64,000 nt of DNA from Brugia malayi (taxonomy: Eukaryota; Nematoda; Chromadorea; Rhabditida; Onchocercidae): positions 5,073,001-5,137,000 of the forward strand of contig NW_025062476.1 in assembly GCF_000002995.4 (NCBI RefSeq). Direction: 5' to 3'. The notes under the pieces are model-generated. The model was not told the origin of the DNA and searched no databases. It worked only from the letters and a program-made list of their open reading frames with translations. Numbering within the stretch: position 1 is the first letter of the stretch; each line of letters starts with the position of its first letter. The position numbers and the translations under genes were made by a program. Below are positions 1 through 13,000 of this stretch, piece after piece.

Positions 1-1
1 T

Positions 2-94
2 GGTACCTGGAAAGTTGGTGATGCTCGAGATTTATCTATTAAACGCGGTATTTCCGAAGGTGAAGGACAATTAATTCGGTTAGTTAAAATTTAA
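2..94 (+). CDS. C-terminal exon of an unidentified gene (partial)
   Basis: Reading from base 2, 30 codons are open and end in TAA at 92-94. The GC content and codon mix (Trp, Gly, Arg, Asp) contrast with the AT-rich DNA that follows. The peptide begins GTWKVGDARDLS and ends GQLIRLVKI. The 5' part of the gene lies outside the window. A possible splice donor (G/GTTAGT) at about 79 means the exon could instead end there and continue elsewhere. I do not recognise the family. Coding status is likely; identity is unknown. Confidence 0.45.
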   Translation, partial: GTWKVGDARDLSIKRGISEGEGQLIRLVKI

Positions 95-1314
95 TTTTGA
101 ATAAAATTTATTACTAAGTTCGTTTATTTGCTTTTCTTTCATTGATTACTAATTATTTTCTAATTAGCCTTTATTAAAATCTCAAATTGTAACATAGAAT
201 TGATCATTAATTAATGCAGCATCATTTTAAAACTATATTATCAATAATTTATTCTCATTTAACTTATTATCAGATCAAAGAAATAAGCAAAACTGAATCT
301 TTGTCATTCTATGCAAACTTTATATATTTTAATCAGTGAATTAGAAAAAAAAAAAAGTTTTTTTCTTTTTTGATTAAATTTGCATAATTTTTTCGTATTT
401 TATTTCTTTATTATTTAAAATTATAAAATACTTTTTAGTTTGTGTACTCCAGCGTATTTTAATTAAAATACACATTTTAAATATTTTAATTGAAAGGCAT
501 AAAATTCATCATAATTAATGTGAATTTTTAAATTTATTATTACCTCCAATGATAAATTTAATTGGAAATTATTGCAACAACAAATTATTCAACCAAATTT
601 ACCAATTTAGAAAAAAAAAAATTAATATACAATCAATTATTTGCACCATTAATCATACAAATGATTTGTTTGCATGTTCAAAGTATTTTAATTTAATTAA
701 AAAAAAATTGACTATAATTTAAATTAATAAACAGAAAAACGATTTCTCTTATCTTATTTTTTTTGCAACAATGTAAAATTTATGGATAATTTTTTCTTGC
801 ATTAAAAATCAAATATTTTTTTTCTTATTTCACAAAAACCGGAATTGTTTATTCACTTCTCATAAATTAACATTATGATAAATATAACATCAGTCCATCA
901 TTCGTCATTCAAAATTTAAATTATAATCATTGAGAAACTTGAAAATATTATCTATAATTTATAAAAATTCATCTAAATTCGTGAAAAAGGAACCGGTAAA
1001 GTGCATATGAATGTTAATTAATCCAACATAACCATTAACTATTATTTACAAAATTACACAAGAATTTGTAACATTGATTTCATTTAAATGCCTTTCAAAT
1101 TATCTAAAATTACTAAAACTTGATGTGATCACTCAATCAGTTACTATTTATAATATTGCTGTTACTGAAATGAAATCTGATCTGAAATTGATATGGCTTA
1201 TGTCATATATTTGTTTTTCCTTTGTCATTTATACTTATCACTTCATTTTTTCGTATATCATTGATTTTTTCTTCTCCTTAGCTTAATTATGCTTTTGTCT
1301 GTGTTAATTGTAAA

Positions 1315-1420
1315 CTACGACGTAATCACGTGTTGAATCTGATTACCAACTAGCGTATATTACGTGTTAAATATATAATTATTGGCGTAAATGCGTGTTG
1401 AATGTAATACATTGGTGACA
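1315..1420. repeat. Three imperfect tandem repeats with a CGTGTT core
   Basis: Three consecutive units of about 33-38 bp each follow the pattern CGTA, a short spacer, CGTGTT, then AAT and a TTGG-like end. The first unit contains a CACGTG E-box. The spacing and shared core suggest diverged tandem duplication. A distantly similar pair of CGTAAC motifs occurs at about 6250-6320. Confidence 0.45.
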
Positions 1421-2939
1421 AATGCTGAAGATTCTGACATTCATGTCAACTTGCTAATTGTTGTTATAAATTAGTTTCATTTAATACAATATTTCTGAAT
1501 TTTGAGGCAAAATCTTTTAATTTACAGATAAGAAAAATTGAATCTAATTTGCACTTCTAAAAAGATTAATCGTTCGAATATTTTAGAAGCAATTTTTATT
1601 GCTTTTAGAGAAAACAACAGCAGTACAAATTCAAGTTATTAATTAATTTATTTTGTTTTTGATGTTTTTACGTCATCGAATTAATTTATTATGCAAATTT
1701 TAATAGCATATTAGAATTAGAAAAAATAGGATGTGCTAATGAGAAGAAAGTTGTGGCTTATTGATAATTGATGTCAGAATGTTTGTTGTAAAGTATTAAC
1801 AATTTTAAAGTTATATTCATCACAAATTAGGCGCATCTTAAATTACATCTAAGCTTAACTTCCCTTTTATTAATTATTTATCCTTACTGTTATTAGTTCC
1901 TAACTATCAATGCAAAATAAAGTGTTTAAAATCATTTTTGAATTTTATACTTTATTTTTGTTAAAATGCTTGAAATTTTTTAGAAAATATGAAAAGACAA
2001 GAGAAAAATATTAAAAGAGCATTGTAGTAGACAATGAAAATTTTTTCGAAAAACGGAAAAAAGAAAAAATTAGATAAAGGCTGAAAAAGTTTAAATTAAA
2101 TTTATCGTATCAAAAAGTATTACAATAAGTGTATAGTATAAAAGATTATCTGTGAATGAAATTCAAATTTAAATTTAATTTCCAAAACGATAACTAAAAA
2201 GTCAGCAATTAAGTGTAATAGTGAAATAATTCTTAGTATAATTAATTTTATCATCTTATAATGCTGACTTTTGTAACTTTTCAACTGTTGAGATAATAAA
2301 AATTAAATATAAATGGAAAAATAGAATGAAATAGGTCATTATTCCATCTATGTTATTCTCATTCATCTTATTATCTCTTCGATTCTTCGATCATTTATGA
2401 AAGAATGAAGGATGAAGTTTGTTAAAATTTGATAGATTTCCTAAATTTCAATCTCATTTCTAATTAATATATCTCATATCTAAATATTAATAGTAATAAT
2501 CACTACTAGCATAATATATCAAAAATGTAGAATCTTCATTTTAAATGCCTCCTTTAAAAATAAAAAAAAAAAAAAAGATTTCGTCAATGACAATTTTTCT
2601 GGTTGATTAGGAAACTTTTTAAAAATTTTAATTATTACCAATCAAAAAAAAAAAAAGGAAAAAATTGCAACCTAAATTTGTTATAATTGCTCCATTTCAA
2701 ATTTAAAATTTGAAATCATTTACAAATTAAATCATTTCATTGATTAAAATTTAAATTTATTGCAAGCAATTTCCATTCATTAATTGATCCATTATTTTTA
2801 TTGATTTATTTAACATAATAAATTTTAAAAGTTCAAAAATAAATTTGCTATTATTCAAATAGAAGAATCAAACAAAAAAAATCGGTATATCAACCCAAAT
2901 ATTTCTAACCTATTCTTTCTTACCTTCTCCTCCTTTTCC

Positions 2940-3012
2940 CTACCTGTCGGGGTGTTATATTAAATATCAAACAAACAAAATGTTCATCTGAAAAAGGACA
3001 GGTGACAGGTAG
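2940..3012. repeat. 9-bp perfect inverted repeat
   Basis: CTACCTGTC at 2940-2948 is matched by GACAGGTAG at 3004-3012. The right arm is itself a back-to-back repeat of GACAGGT (2997-3010) that includes a CAGGTG E-box. It could be a factor-binding cluster; no gene is adjacent. Confidence 0.3.
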
Positions 3013-4035
3013 ATAAATGATGAAAGATAGAAAAAGGATAAAAAAAGAAAGGAAAAGAGGACGAAGGTGCTATTGCACTAGAAGGGAAAAAGGAAGCGAT
3101 AAAATTTGTGTCACTTAAGGTGGTTGAATTATCAAAATTGTTTATTTAATATGAAAGGAAGAAGAAAACTTTTTTTATTCAATAAAATTTTATTTTATTG
3201 AATCTTTCCGTACTATCTTTTTAATGTTTCATATATTGAAGTAATTAACTAATTTTCTTTTATCAAAATATTTCACTGACATGGAATAATTTTTTTCTGG
3301 CTCTTTTTTTTTGAACGAAATTTTGATGTATTTTTACAGCAAATTTTTTTTTTAATTTCTAAAAATGGCAAATAAAATTAAATCATAAAAAATCTTATTC
3401 AAACAAAAATGAACAGAGATAGCTTAGTTAAAATTTGTTGAAAACAAGCTACAAGCTAATATCATATTAATCAATATAAATAAGCAGCAAAATTAATTAC
3501 AACGAAAGAATGGGAAATATGAAAAAAACAATCATTTGATAATCAATTTTTTAAATTATCAACTTACCATTTTAAAAAAGTTATAAATTAATATCAACTT
3601 ATCATTTAATGTTGGACTAATTTTGTGTTGTTTTTGAACTAATTTTAATTTTTTATGAAAACACAATTGGATTTAATATATTTATAGACATTTAAAATAA
3701 ACATTTATGGACTAACATTTTGTTTTGTTTTTGTTTTTTTTTTTTTTTTTTTCAAAATCTGAAAATCAAAGATTCATTTGATTTACTTTCATTCTTTTTT
3801 TTTGAAATTTTCATTGCAAATTTTCAAAGAAAAAAAAAGAAAAATTGAACAACAATAATTGAGAAATAAAAAAAGAGAAAAAAAATTTGCTAAAGCCAAA
3901 TTTTTCAGCGCTTTTTTTTTAATTTCAAACAATTTTTATTAAGCATTTTTCTCTTCTTTGCTTCATAAAAATTACAAAATTATTTAAACATTCAAATTAA
4001 TCAATTCATTATTTTAATGCAAAATGGATGAAATA

Positions 4036-4098
4036 AAGAGAGAGAGAGAGAGAGAGAGAGATTGACTAGAAAAAGAAAAAGAGAGAGAGAGAAAGAGA
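4036..4098. repeat. GA microsatellite
   Basis: An uninterrupted (GA)n run of about 26 bases is followed, after a short interruption, by a second GA run with AAAG interruptions. Confidence 0.9.
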
Positions 4099-7000
4099 AT
4101 TGGAATAATCAGAAGATGATAGAAGAAAAGAAAAAGGAAAAAGTGGCATTATTGTTAAAATGTTCCGACTTTATTTTGTGTTTCATTTTCATCTTTTTTC
4201 ATTTTGATGATAACTTTAATTAAAATAAATAAAGTAAAGAAAAAATCATTCTTTTTTTTTTTTTTTTTGTTTTCGAAATATTTAAATTTTTGGGAGAATA
4301 TTAATATTGAAAATTTTTTTTCAATTTTTTTCTTTTCTTTTTTTACAATTTTAAAAACTTTAAAATTTTATTTATCATATTTTATATGAATGAAATTGAT
4401 TTAATCATTGATATTTGTGAATAATTAGTATATTTTAGAGGATTTGTGTATCGCGGTGTTTTACCTTTGTTAATAGAGATAAACGCTACTGATTAAATAA
4501 ATAATTTTTGATCCGATCATATGATTAAATTGATTATAACACTGTTAACAATTGTCATTATTGCAAGGCATAGATGATAAAAGTCATTCGTTATCACATT
4601 ATCACTATATCATGAGAAACGAGAGAAGTTTCATTGATATTACGTATTTGTATTTGTACAAATTTCATATTTTTATTTTAATTTGAAATACTTTTAAAAT
4701 TTAAATAATTTTACTAGTGAAAAATGCTTCCTGAATTCATTGATGACTATCGTATATGTTCAAATTTAATTTTTTTTGTTTTTTGTTAATGAAAAAAACA
4801 TTTGTGTTATGTTTGTCATTGACGAACAATAATGATAAGATTTTCGATAAGTAAACTAGTTTTAAATTTCTAACTAATAAACTCTTTTTTAACTTATAAA
4901 TTTTGTAATTTATGCGAAAAAAATTTGTTTCCTATTAAAATTTCTAAATCGAAAAAAAAAAAGGAAAAATCTGTTAATTCATAGTTTATTTTAACAAATA
5001 AAATTACCATATAGCGGTTAAAAGTTACTTCAAAATGAACGATGACTATCAAAAAAAAAATCGATTTATTTAATGTAAAGCTATTTAGTAAATGGATAAA
5101 TTAAATTTATACATATCACTTAACGAGATTTCAAGAAGAAATCCTCAACTAAGAATTATTAACCTTTTTAAAATATTTTTTGTTTTATGAGGGCATCAAA
5201 GATTAAAAATTTTATAGATATTTCATTTCTTGTTTTTTTGTTCTTTGTTTTTTTTTCTTTTTTGATCTTCGCGTCCTAATTTTCAGTTGCTGTTATCAAT
5301 TTTAGATCAAACTATTGATGATAAGTTGAATTTTTCACGAAAATTTCAACACTCATTGCAAACGATAAAATTTTAAATTTAATGAGATCAACTTTTTTCT
5401 TTGACAAAAATCTGTTATTTCGATGTTTTTTTTGGTTTGTTTTTTAAATTTTATTTTAAGTTTAAATTGATTGTTGTTTTTATATGTACAATAATGTCTC
5501 TTCTGTTCATTTTTTCCTTTCTTTCTAACATTACGAAAATATATGACCCTGAATTTGTCCTCAAAAATGAATGTGTATGACAGATTTGTATCGATTAATC
5601 AATATTGACAATTAATAATTTTCAAAAACAATCATTAATTTTCATATTTTTCAAGTATTTTCCCTTGTATTTGTCATATTAAAGTTATTTATTATATTTC
5701 ATGATTTTACTTCAGCTACTATTATAATATAAATTATTGCTTATTTTGATAGTAAATGAATTATCGATTTGATAGTGTTATCATAAGGATGATAAATGTA
5801 ATAATGTAACAATTTTATTAAATAATTATGATTCTTTATTATATTTCTTATTATATTTTATTATAAAGTTTTAATTAGAAATACTATGGTTAGTTGTTTA
5901 TTTTAATTATCAAAATTATCACTTATCTAGTGATAATTTTAACAAAGTTAAAAACTTTCTCCATCTTTTAGGATAATAGCAAACATATTTGATGTCAAGT
6001 AGACCAGAATAACAACTTACTACTTTAAGATCTTTGTTATTATTTCAAATCTTTTGTTAGAATAGAATTTTCTAAAATTTCAATCATTAATTCTTTCCAT
6101 GTCAATAATTTGCATCAATTGACAATTCAATATTTCAAATGTGTTTCGAATTTATTAAATTTTTAAATTTAAAAATATCTCGAATCATTACAAAATATAT
6201 TAAAGTTAAGAATTGTTATTTAAATTCAATCCATGTAGGATTGAACAACAACGTAACCACATATTATTGACGTCCGTTTGTTTAGTTTAACAAATAAGCG
6301 TAACCTCACGTTACTCATGTTCGTTTTTAATTTCTTATCAAACATTTTTCTTGTCAGTCTAGTTTAAAGCTTTTGTCAATTACCTTAAATTGGTTAGCAG
6401 TACATGCCTTCAGCCTATTTAACTTTTTTAAATATTTTAATGATATTTCATATGTGAGAAATTTCTGGTGAATTTTTTTTCTACAAGAGTTAACTTTTCA
6501 CTTAATTGGATAATTTTTTCTTTTGAAAGTAATTTTGATCTAAGAGATAATATGTTTATTCGAGGCATTTTCATAATATCATTTATCACAATGAATCACA
6601 GAAAGATGAAAAAATGGACGAAGAAATGAGACGAATAAATGTAAAAGATACGACAGTAAAAGAAAAAGTTTTGCGTTTAAATTTTAATTAATTAAACAAT
6701 TAATTGAAATCATACACAAAAATCTCATTCATATATTCTTTTTCACTATGAAAATAGAATTTGTAACTAATTAAAAAAAATTATAAAACCTTAAAAAAAT
6801 TTTGAGCTTCTTATTTTATTCGAAAGTATATATATCAATTTCAGACCAAATATTTAAATTTAATTTTTCAAATCCTTTTTTTGTTTTAAAATATGCTATT
6901 GTTAAATTCTTTAAATTTATCATAATTAAATGATATATTTCATCAAATGGGTCACTTTTTAACAATTTCAATCTTCTAATTGATTTATCCCATATAAATC

Positions 7001-10000
7001 AAATTTAATAAATTGGTCGTTAATTGATTAATTATTACTATTTATTTTTTGGTTGAATATAAAATTATTATTTACCCATACAATTTTATCATTCCATTGG
7101 CAAATTACATATTAACAAAAGTTCATTATCATATATAAATGGATATATATGAACTTCCGTTCCATTAATAATTTGATGACCTTCAATGATAGCAAAATGA
7201 TCCTCAAGAAATTATTTTTTCTTCATTAAAAGCATTGACCTTTAATATATATTTCTTCGATTTTCTCAAAATTACTTTCACTATGTGTTTATTTTATTTG
7301 AGTATTATTATTCTATAATTAATCATTTATGCAATTCTGATATTAATTACATAAGCAAAAAGCTAAAGTACACTCAATTTTATTATACACTTAACACAAT
7401 TTTTCTTTTTTTTTTTCACCAATTGTAGTAAAACATTTATTTTATTTAGAGAAAAAGAAAAAAGATTTTAAAAACTATAATTTTGTTCTTTTCTTTTATA
7501 ATATTTGCTAAGAAATCTTTTTAATAAGCTCAAAACTATTGTTTTATTTCAAAAAGCATAAAAACATTTACAATTTTCTATATGTATTTTTCTTTTTTCA
7601 ACAATAAAATAATTTGAAACAAACAAAATAGTTTTTTTTTTTTTTTGTTTTTGTTTTTATTCTATAAATTCAAAGATTGCTATGAAAAAAGAGAAAAGCT
7701 TTTTTTTTCCTTTCATTTTAATAAAAAATTTCAATTTTTTATTTGTTCATTTGTAAATTTGATTTCATCGTCAAAAATTACTCGAAATATAATGGTAGGA
7801 AATAAAAATTAAAGAATAAAAATGGAAAAGAAAAAAAAAATTCCACAATTCATCGCTTTTTTTTTTATTATCTTTAAATTTATAATCTAAAAGAAAAAAG
7901 CGAGAAAAGAAAATTATTATTATTTTGAGAATTACCGCTAATTTTTTGAAGTATCTTTTTTAAAATAAAAAAATTTTTTTAAAAAAAAAAGAAATAATTA
8001 CGCAGTTAAAATTGCATTTCATATGCTATTTGAATTTTTCAACTAGTTTTTAGCAATAATAATTATAGCATTCATTTTCTTGTGGTATTCTTCTTTTTTC
8101 TTTTCTTTTTGAAAATCAATTATCAAAAATCCAGAATTTGAAAAAATGAAATTTATTAGGATAAAATGTAAAAAGTTTTATACTTTCCAAATTGTTAATT
8201 TTTTTACTGAAAATTCTCTATTAGTTAGCAATTATTTTATCAAAAATCCATTCATACAATTAGCTAAAAAATTTTCAAATACTTTTTATTAGCTATTCTT
8301 AATATAATCCATTAGATATTTATTTCTAAAATTTTCATATCATTTTTAAGTATGAAATGATTTTAATGCAAAGGTCAAGCTATTTCTATTAAAGGGTCAA
8401 ATTGTCGGCACATAAATTGAAGTACTAAAGGAACTCATTGTTAAACTTTCAGAAATTTTTAGTAATATTCAAATTTCTAAATCTGTTTGACGGAATTTTT
8501 TAAAACTTAATGTCAACAAGCAGAATGTTTAAATTACATTTTCATTCAATTTCACGCGAACTTATCTAAGTGAATAAATTTCCATACTTGAAAATAATTG
8601 CATGATTTTCATATTTCAAATTTTAGGAACATTTTATTTTTAAAAATCTTAAAATTTTATGGAACCTTTTTTCTTGTTGTAAAAAACTTTTTAGACGTAA
8701 AAGTTTAAGATTTTTCTGACAACAAGAAATACACTAAATAATTTATATATAAGACATTTAGCATTTTAATTTCCTTTTATTCTCGTTTAATTTCCACTTA
8801 AATTTTTTCAAAATTTTTAGCAGCACCTCAATTTTTATCGAAATTTGTTTCATATCAAAAATTTTTAAAAATTGAAAGTATTCTTGTTTTTCTCTTTCCT
8901 CTTTTTTCATCTTGCTAATATCATTTAATTTCTTTTCAAAAGTATATGCCATTATCGATTTCAGCTCTGAAATGTTTCATCAATTTTAATTCAAAAATTA
9001 ATGCGACATTTTCACTTTTTTCACTTTTCTTTTTATCGGCGTATTAAATTAAAATAACATAAAATTAATTTTATTTTAATCCTAATCCTAATGATATATG
9101 TATAAATATGCATATCTGATATCTAATAGAACTTGTCTTTGTTTTTTATCACTGGCTATCATCTTAACATTTCTTGAAGGTCACTTACGAAGAGGTCAGG
9201 GTTTTTTCGGGATGAAATGAACATCCGATAGAAATGCATCATCCATCATAGCATTTGTCAAGTTTTAAACAAAAATATGAATTTGTTGCTAATTTATCAT
9301 TTGTTATATTTCACTTTTAAACTATTTGACATCTTTTAATAATCAAATAACTCTACAAGAATCATTCCAAATACCATTTCAGTTCAATTCATTCAAGGTC
9401 AAATTAATTGGCATAGTTGGCATTTTTCAATACGACTTATCATTTTGTTGTTATTCACAGAAAAATGCCTCATTGTTACATATGCATTGTACAAAATTTA
9501 TATTTTCATTCAAAATTATTTTTCATTTCAATGAATCATTTTGCAAGTATTATTTATCTAAAAAATGATATATTGTCATTCAGCAATATAATTGGTAAAA
9601 TGGATGTATGTCACTTAATTTTTAAATGAATTTGAAAAGAAATTCGAAGTGATTTATTTATTCGTTTTTGATTTACAAGTTATAATCTTATTTTATTCAA
9701 AATATAAGCAAATAGAGATAAATGCACTGAGAAATGATAATAAACAAATAAAAAAAAAACAGGGAGAGAGAAAGGAAAAGAAAGAGGAGAGATGAAATTG
9801 ACAAATATTAATGTCAACTTTTAAAGTAAATTTGTATTAGATATGAAATGTAAATTCAAATATTTCTTACAATAGTCATATCTAGTTATAATTTTATTTT
9901 TGATAATTTTGATAAGACTTATCCAGCAAATCTTTTTTTACACATTTTACCTTAATTTAAAATTTCATTTAAAATTTTTCACACTATGAAAGGGTTAACT

Positions 10001-12278
10001 ATCAATGACACCTCATCAATTATTTCAAATTAACCGGAATCCTAAAAATGGAAGAAAATAAAAAATTGTTTGTATGGATGAAAGATAGCGTTTTCGGTGT
10101 TTTTCTTTTCTTTTTTGTGAAGTTGCCAGATTTATTACAAATTTGAAAAATTTCTTTGTATTAAGAAATTTTTAAAGAAAAAAATTCTTTTGTTATATTC
10201 ATTACAAATTAATCAAATTTACAAATAATGTATAATGATTTAAGATATATTTGTGCCAATGACCTTCTAACCTTTTGTCAACTATTTGTCGTTTTGGCAA
10301 AGAAAAAAAAAATGAGAGTGACAATCACAATTTTATCAAACGAATAATTTTGCTTCATTAAATTTTATTAATTAAATTTTTTTTTTCATTCAGTTACAAT
10401 TACTGCGCTAATTAATTTAATTTTCTTTTAACATATGCTAAAAAAATTTGATATTTCTAGTAAGTTACAATATATTTATAAATTATAATATGACAAAAAA
10501 AAGGAAAGAAATTGAAAAAATAGTTTTGAAAAAATTTTTGTGTGGTTTTTTTTAATTTTTATAACAACTATTTTATTGATATAAAAGCAAGAGGAAAAAA
10601 AAAAACGATAATTTAAAAAAAAAAAAAAGTAACTGATATTATCAAGCGAAGCTTAAATTCTTCCCCATTTATCACCATCATTTTTTTGTCTTTTTTTTTT
10701 TCAAAAATTTTTTCTTTTTTGAAATTTTTATTTTCAATGTGCACTTTCATATAACTTTCAATATGTAAAAACGTTTCTCTTTTGTGATAAATGCAATAAA
10801 TGATTTAAAATTAAAATGTATCTCAAAAATAGTTATACTTTTTTCTTTTTTAATTAACGAACGAAAAAAAATGAATTCATTTCAAACAATTATTGTATTT
10901 CATTTCTGTAATTCCCCTTCATGTCAAAAATTCTTTTAATAAATTTTATTCTTTTAAAAAATTCTTTTAAAATCATTTTTTTATAATAAATAACATCTCT
11001 GTTTGTAGCTAAATGAAATAAAATTAAACTGAATCGAATAGAATTTAATAAAACTAATCGAAATAGAAGAAAAATGCGACACGATACATATAAAAAATGG
11101 AATCTAATAAGATTTTTCTGAGGAAAAAAAGGAAAAAAGAAGAAAATTGATAGAAATTATTTACTCAAAATTAAAAAATGTATAACAAAATATTGAGATG
11201 AATGGCAATATTATTTATAATTAGCATTATTATTTCCCTACTTCTCATTAATATAATTATTATCACAGTAATTATGATATCATTATCATTGCTATTGCGA
11301 TTTTCTATTATAATATTTAATTGGAATTTATTCCATTCACTTTTTTTTCTTTTTGATAAAAAATTGACGAACAAACATTTTTCAAGAAAAAAAGAAAAAA
11401 AAATGCATTTCAGACAGTAAAATTATTTGAAAGTAATGAAATATAGGAAAGATTGTTGGTTTTCTATTACCTTTAAAAAATTTCTTATCTCACAAAAGTT
11501 AAAAAAAAAATGCAAATTAGACATTTTTAACAAAATTTTTTTAAAAAAATTAGATCAATAAATTGAGAACATTGCCTAATTTTTAAATATGAATAAGTTT
11601 CTTCCCTTCAAAATAATAAAATTTAATTCATTTATTTTTTCAATTAATGTAACCTTTAGAATTTATTCTAGCTTTGATTTTTTTCTAACTTTGATAGCTT
11701 TGATTTTTTTTTTTTTTGCGATGATTAGATAATTTCTGATAAGATATGTTTACATGAAATATCGAAAATCACTAAAATTGAATGTTTTAAACATTTTCAA
11801 TTTGCTCATTTTAAGTTGCTAATTTGTTCGTTCAAATTTTTGCTTATTTTTGATAAAAAATGCTTTTATAATTTTTAATTAATTACACTTTTGTGAAATA
11901 ACTTTTGTTTCTTTGACTTTTCTTAATTCAACAAATAAGCAAATCTTTTCGCAAATATTTCTGAATGTATTTGATTTATTCATTTACAAAACAATGTTTC
12001 ATTCTTTTTTTTAAAAAAAAAAATTGAGATTTACTTATTTTACATTCTAAAATTTCATTTGATTAATTTTACCATTTTTTCTTGAAAAGTAAATTCGATG
12101 AATTTATTATTTTGAAACAAAATTAAAAAAAAAAAACGCTTTTTTTACACAATGAACTTTGAACTTAGTAATGAATCTATTTCAATAATTACAAATTTAT
12201 ATCTTAACTGTAACTTTTTTTTTTTCAATTGGAAATAATCAATAAATTAAAATAAAAAAAGAAATTTTTTTCTTTCAG

Positions 12279-12555
12279 ATCATTGAAAACAAATCAAAAT
12301 TATTCGATGACAACTGCAACCAATCAATTTTGTACATTAAATGCAAGAAAATTTGGATTTCCAATTAATTATAATTGTAATAATTGTTTGGATGATACAA
12401 TAACATCGATAAAACATGAAAGTATTATGCGACGACGAATGACTAAAGAAGGGCGAAGAGGAGGAATACCTGAATTCAAATGTGTTAATATATCAGATCA
12501 TGGTACTTTTCTTTCTTGTAAAAACTTTTTTGTTGAAGGAGACTTGGTCATTTAA
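12279..12555 (+). CDS. Last exon of an unidentified basic protein (partial)
   Basis: A strong acceptor (TTTCTTTCAG ending at 12278) opens a frame of about 91 codons to a TAA at 12553-12555. AATAAA sequences follow within about 120 bp. The peptide has a CNNC pair, a basic stretch RRRMTKEGRRGG and further cysteines, with a codon mix richer in Arg and Gly than the surroundings. It cannot join the exon at 17982 directly: no donor in this exon leaves the two overhanging bases that exon needs. It therefore probably belongs to a separate gene whose earlier exons lie upstream, or its true 3' end is a donor inside the frame. I do not recognise the family. Confidence 0.4.
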
Positions 12556-12920
12556 TAGTAAAATTTATTTAATTAAAAAAAGAATGAAAGGAAAAAAAGT
12601 TGTTTAGTTGAGTAAGTATTTATTTATGCAAATATTAGCAATAAATTAAGCATTTAGTTTAATAATTGAATAAAAATAATTTTTAAAGCTATTTTTCAAT
12701 ATTAAATTTTGTAGGTAGTTTTTGAAGAAAATGCTATTTTTTTGAATTTACGAAATTTTTGGAAGTATTTTAAAGATATTTTTATTATTTTAAGACAAAA
12801 CTTTTCGCTGGAATTTTGATGATATGACAAATATATGCAAACAATTGACATCATCGGTCATTGATAATGATTGATAAGTAAAGATGCAAGTAAGTAAGTA
12901 AAGATGTAGCAATAATCAAT

Positions 12921-13000
12921 AGCATGCGTGCAGATGGGTACGAAGTTAAAGCATGCGACATGCAAAAAGTGCATGCATAAAGACTTATGCTTACTTTTGC
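12921..13000. repeat. Cluster of GCATGC palindromes and a small hairpin
   Basis: Several GCATGC or ACATGC palindromes occur within about 60 bp. They are followed by GCATAA, a 4-base loop and TTATGC, which can form a 6-bp stem. The patch is more GC-rich than its surroundings and has no convincing reading frame. Confidence 0.3.

Larger units (their letters stand above)
95..12278. other. Long AT-rich interval without recognisable genes
   Basis: About 12 kb of very AT-rich sequence with many A and T homopolymers. The open frames here are short, rich in Phe, Ile, Lys and Asn, and lack matching splice signals or family motifs. Recognisable items inside are a three-unit CGTGTT repeat (about 1315-1420), a 9-bp inverted repeat (2940-3012) and a GA microsatellite (4036-4098). 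At 9176-9206 two AGGTCA hexamers occur. Unseen 5' exons of the 12279-12555 gene could lie here. Confidence 0.5.
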
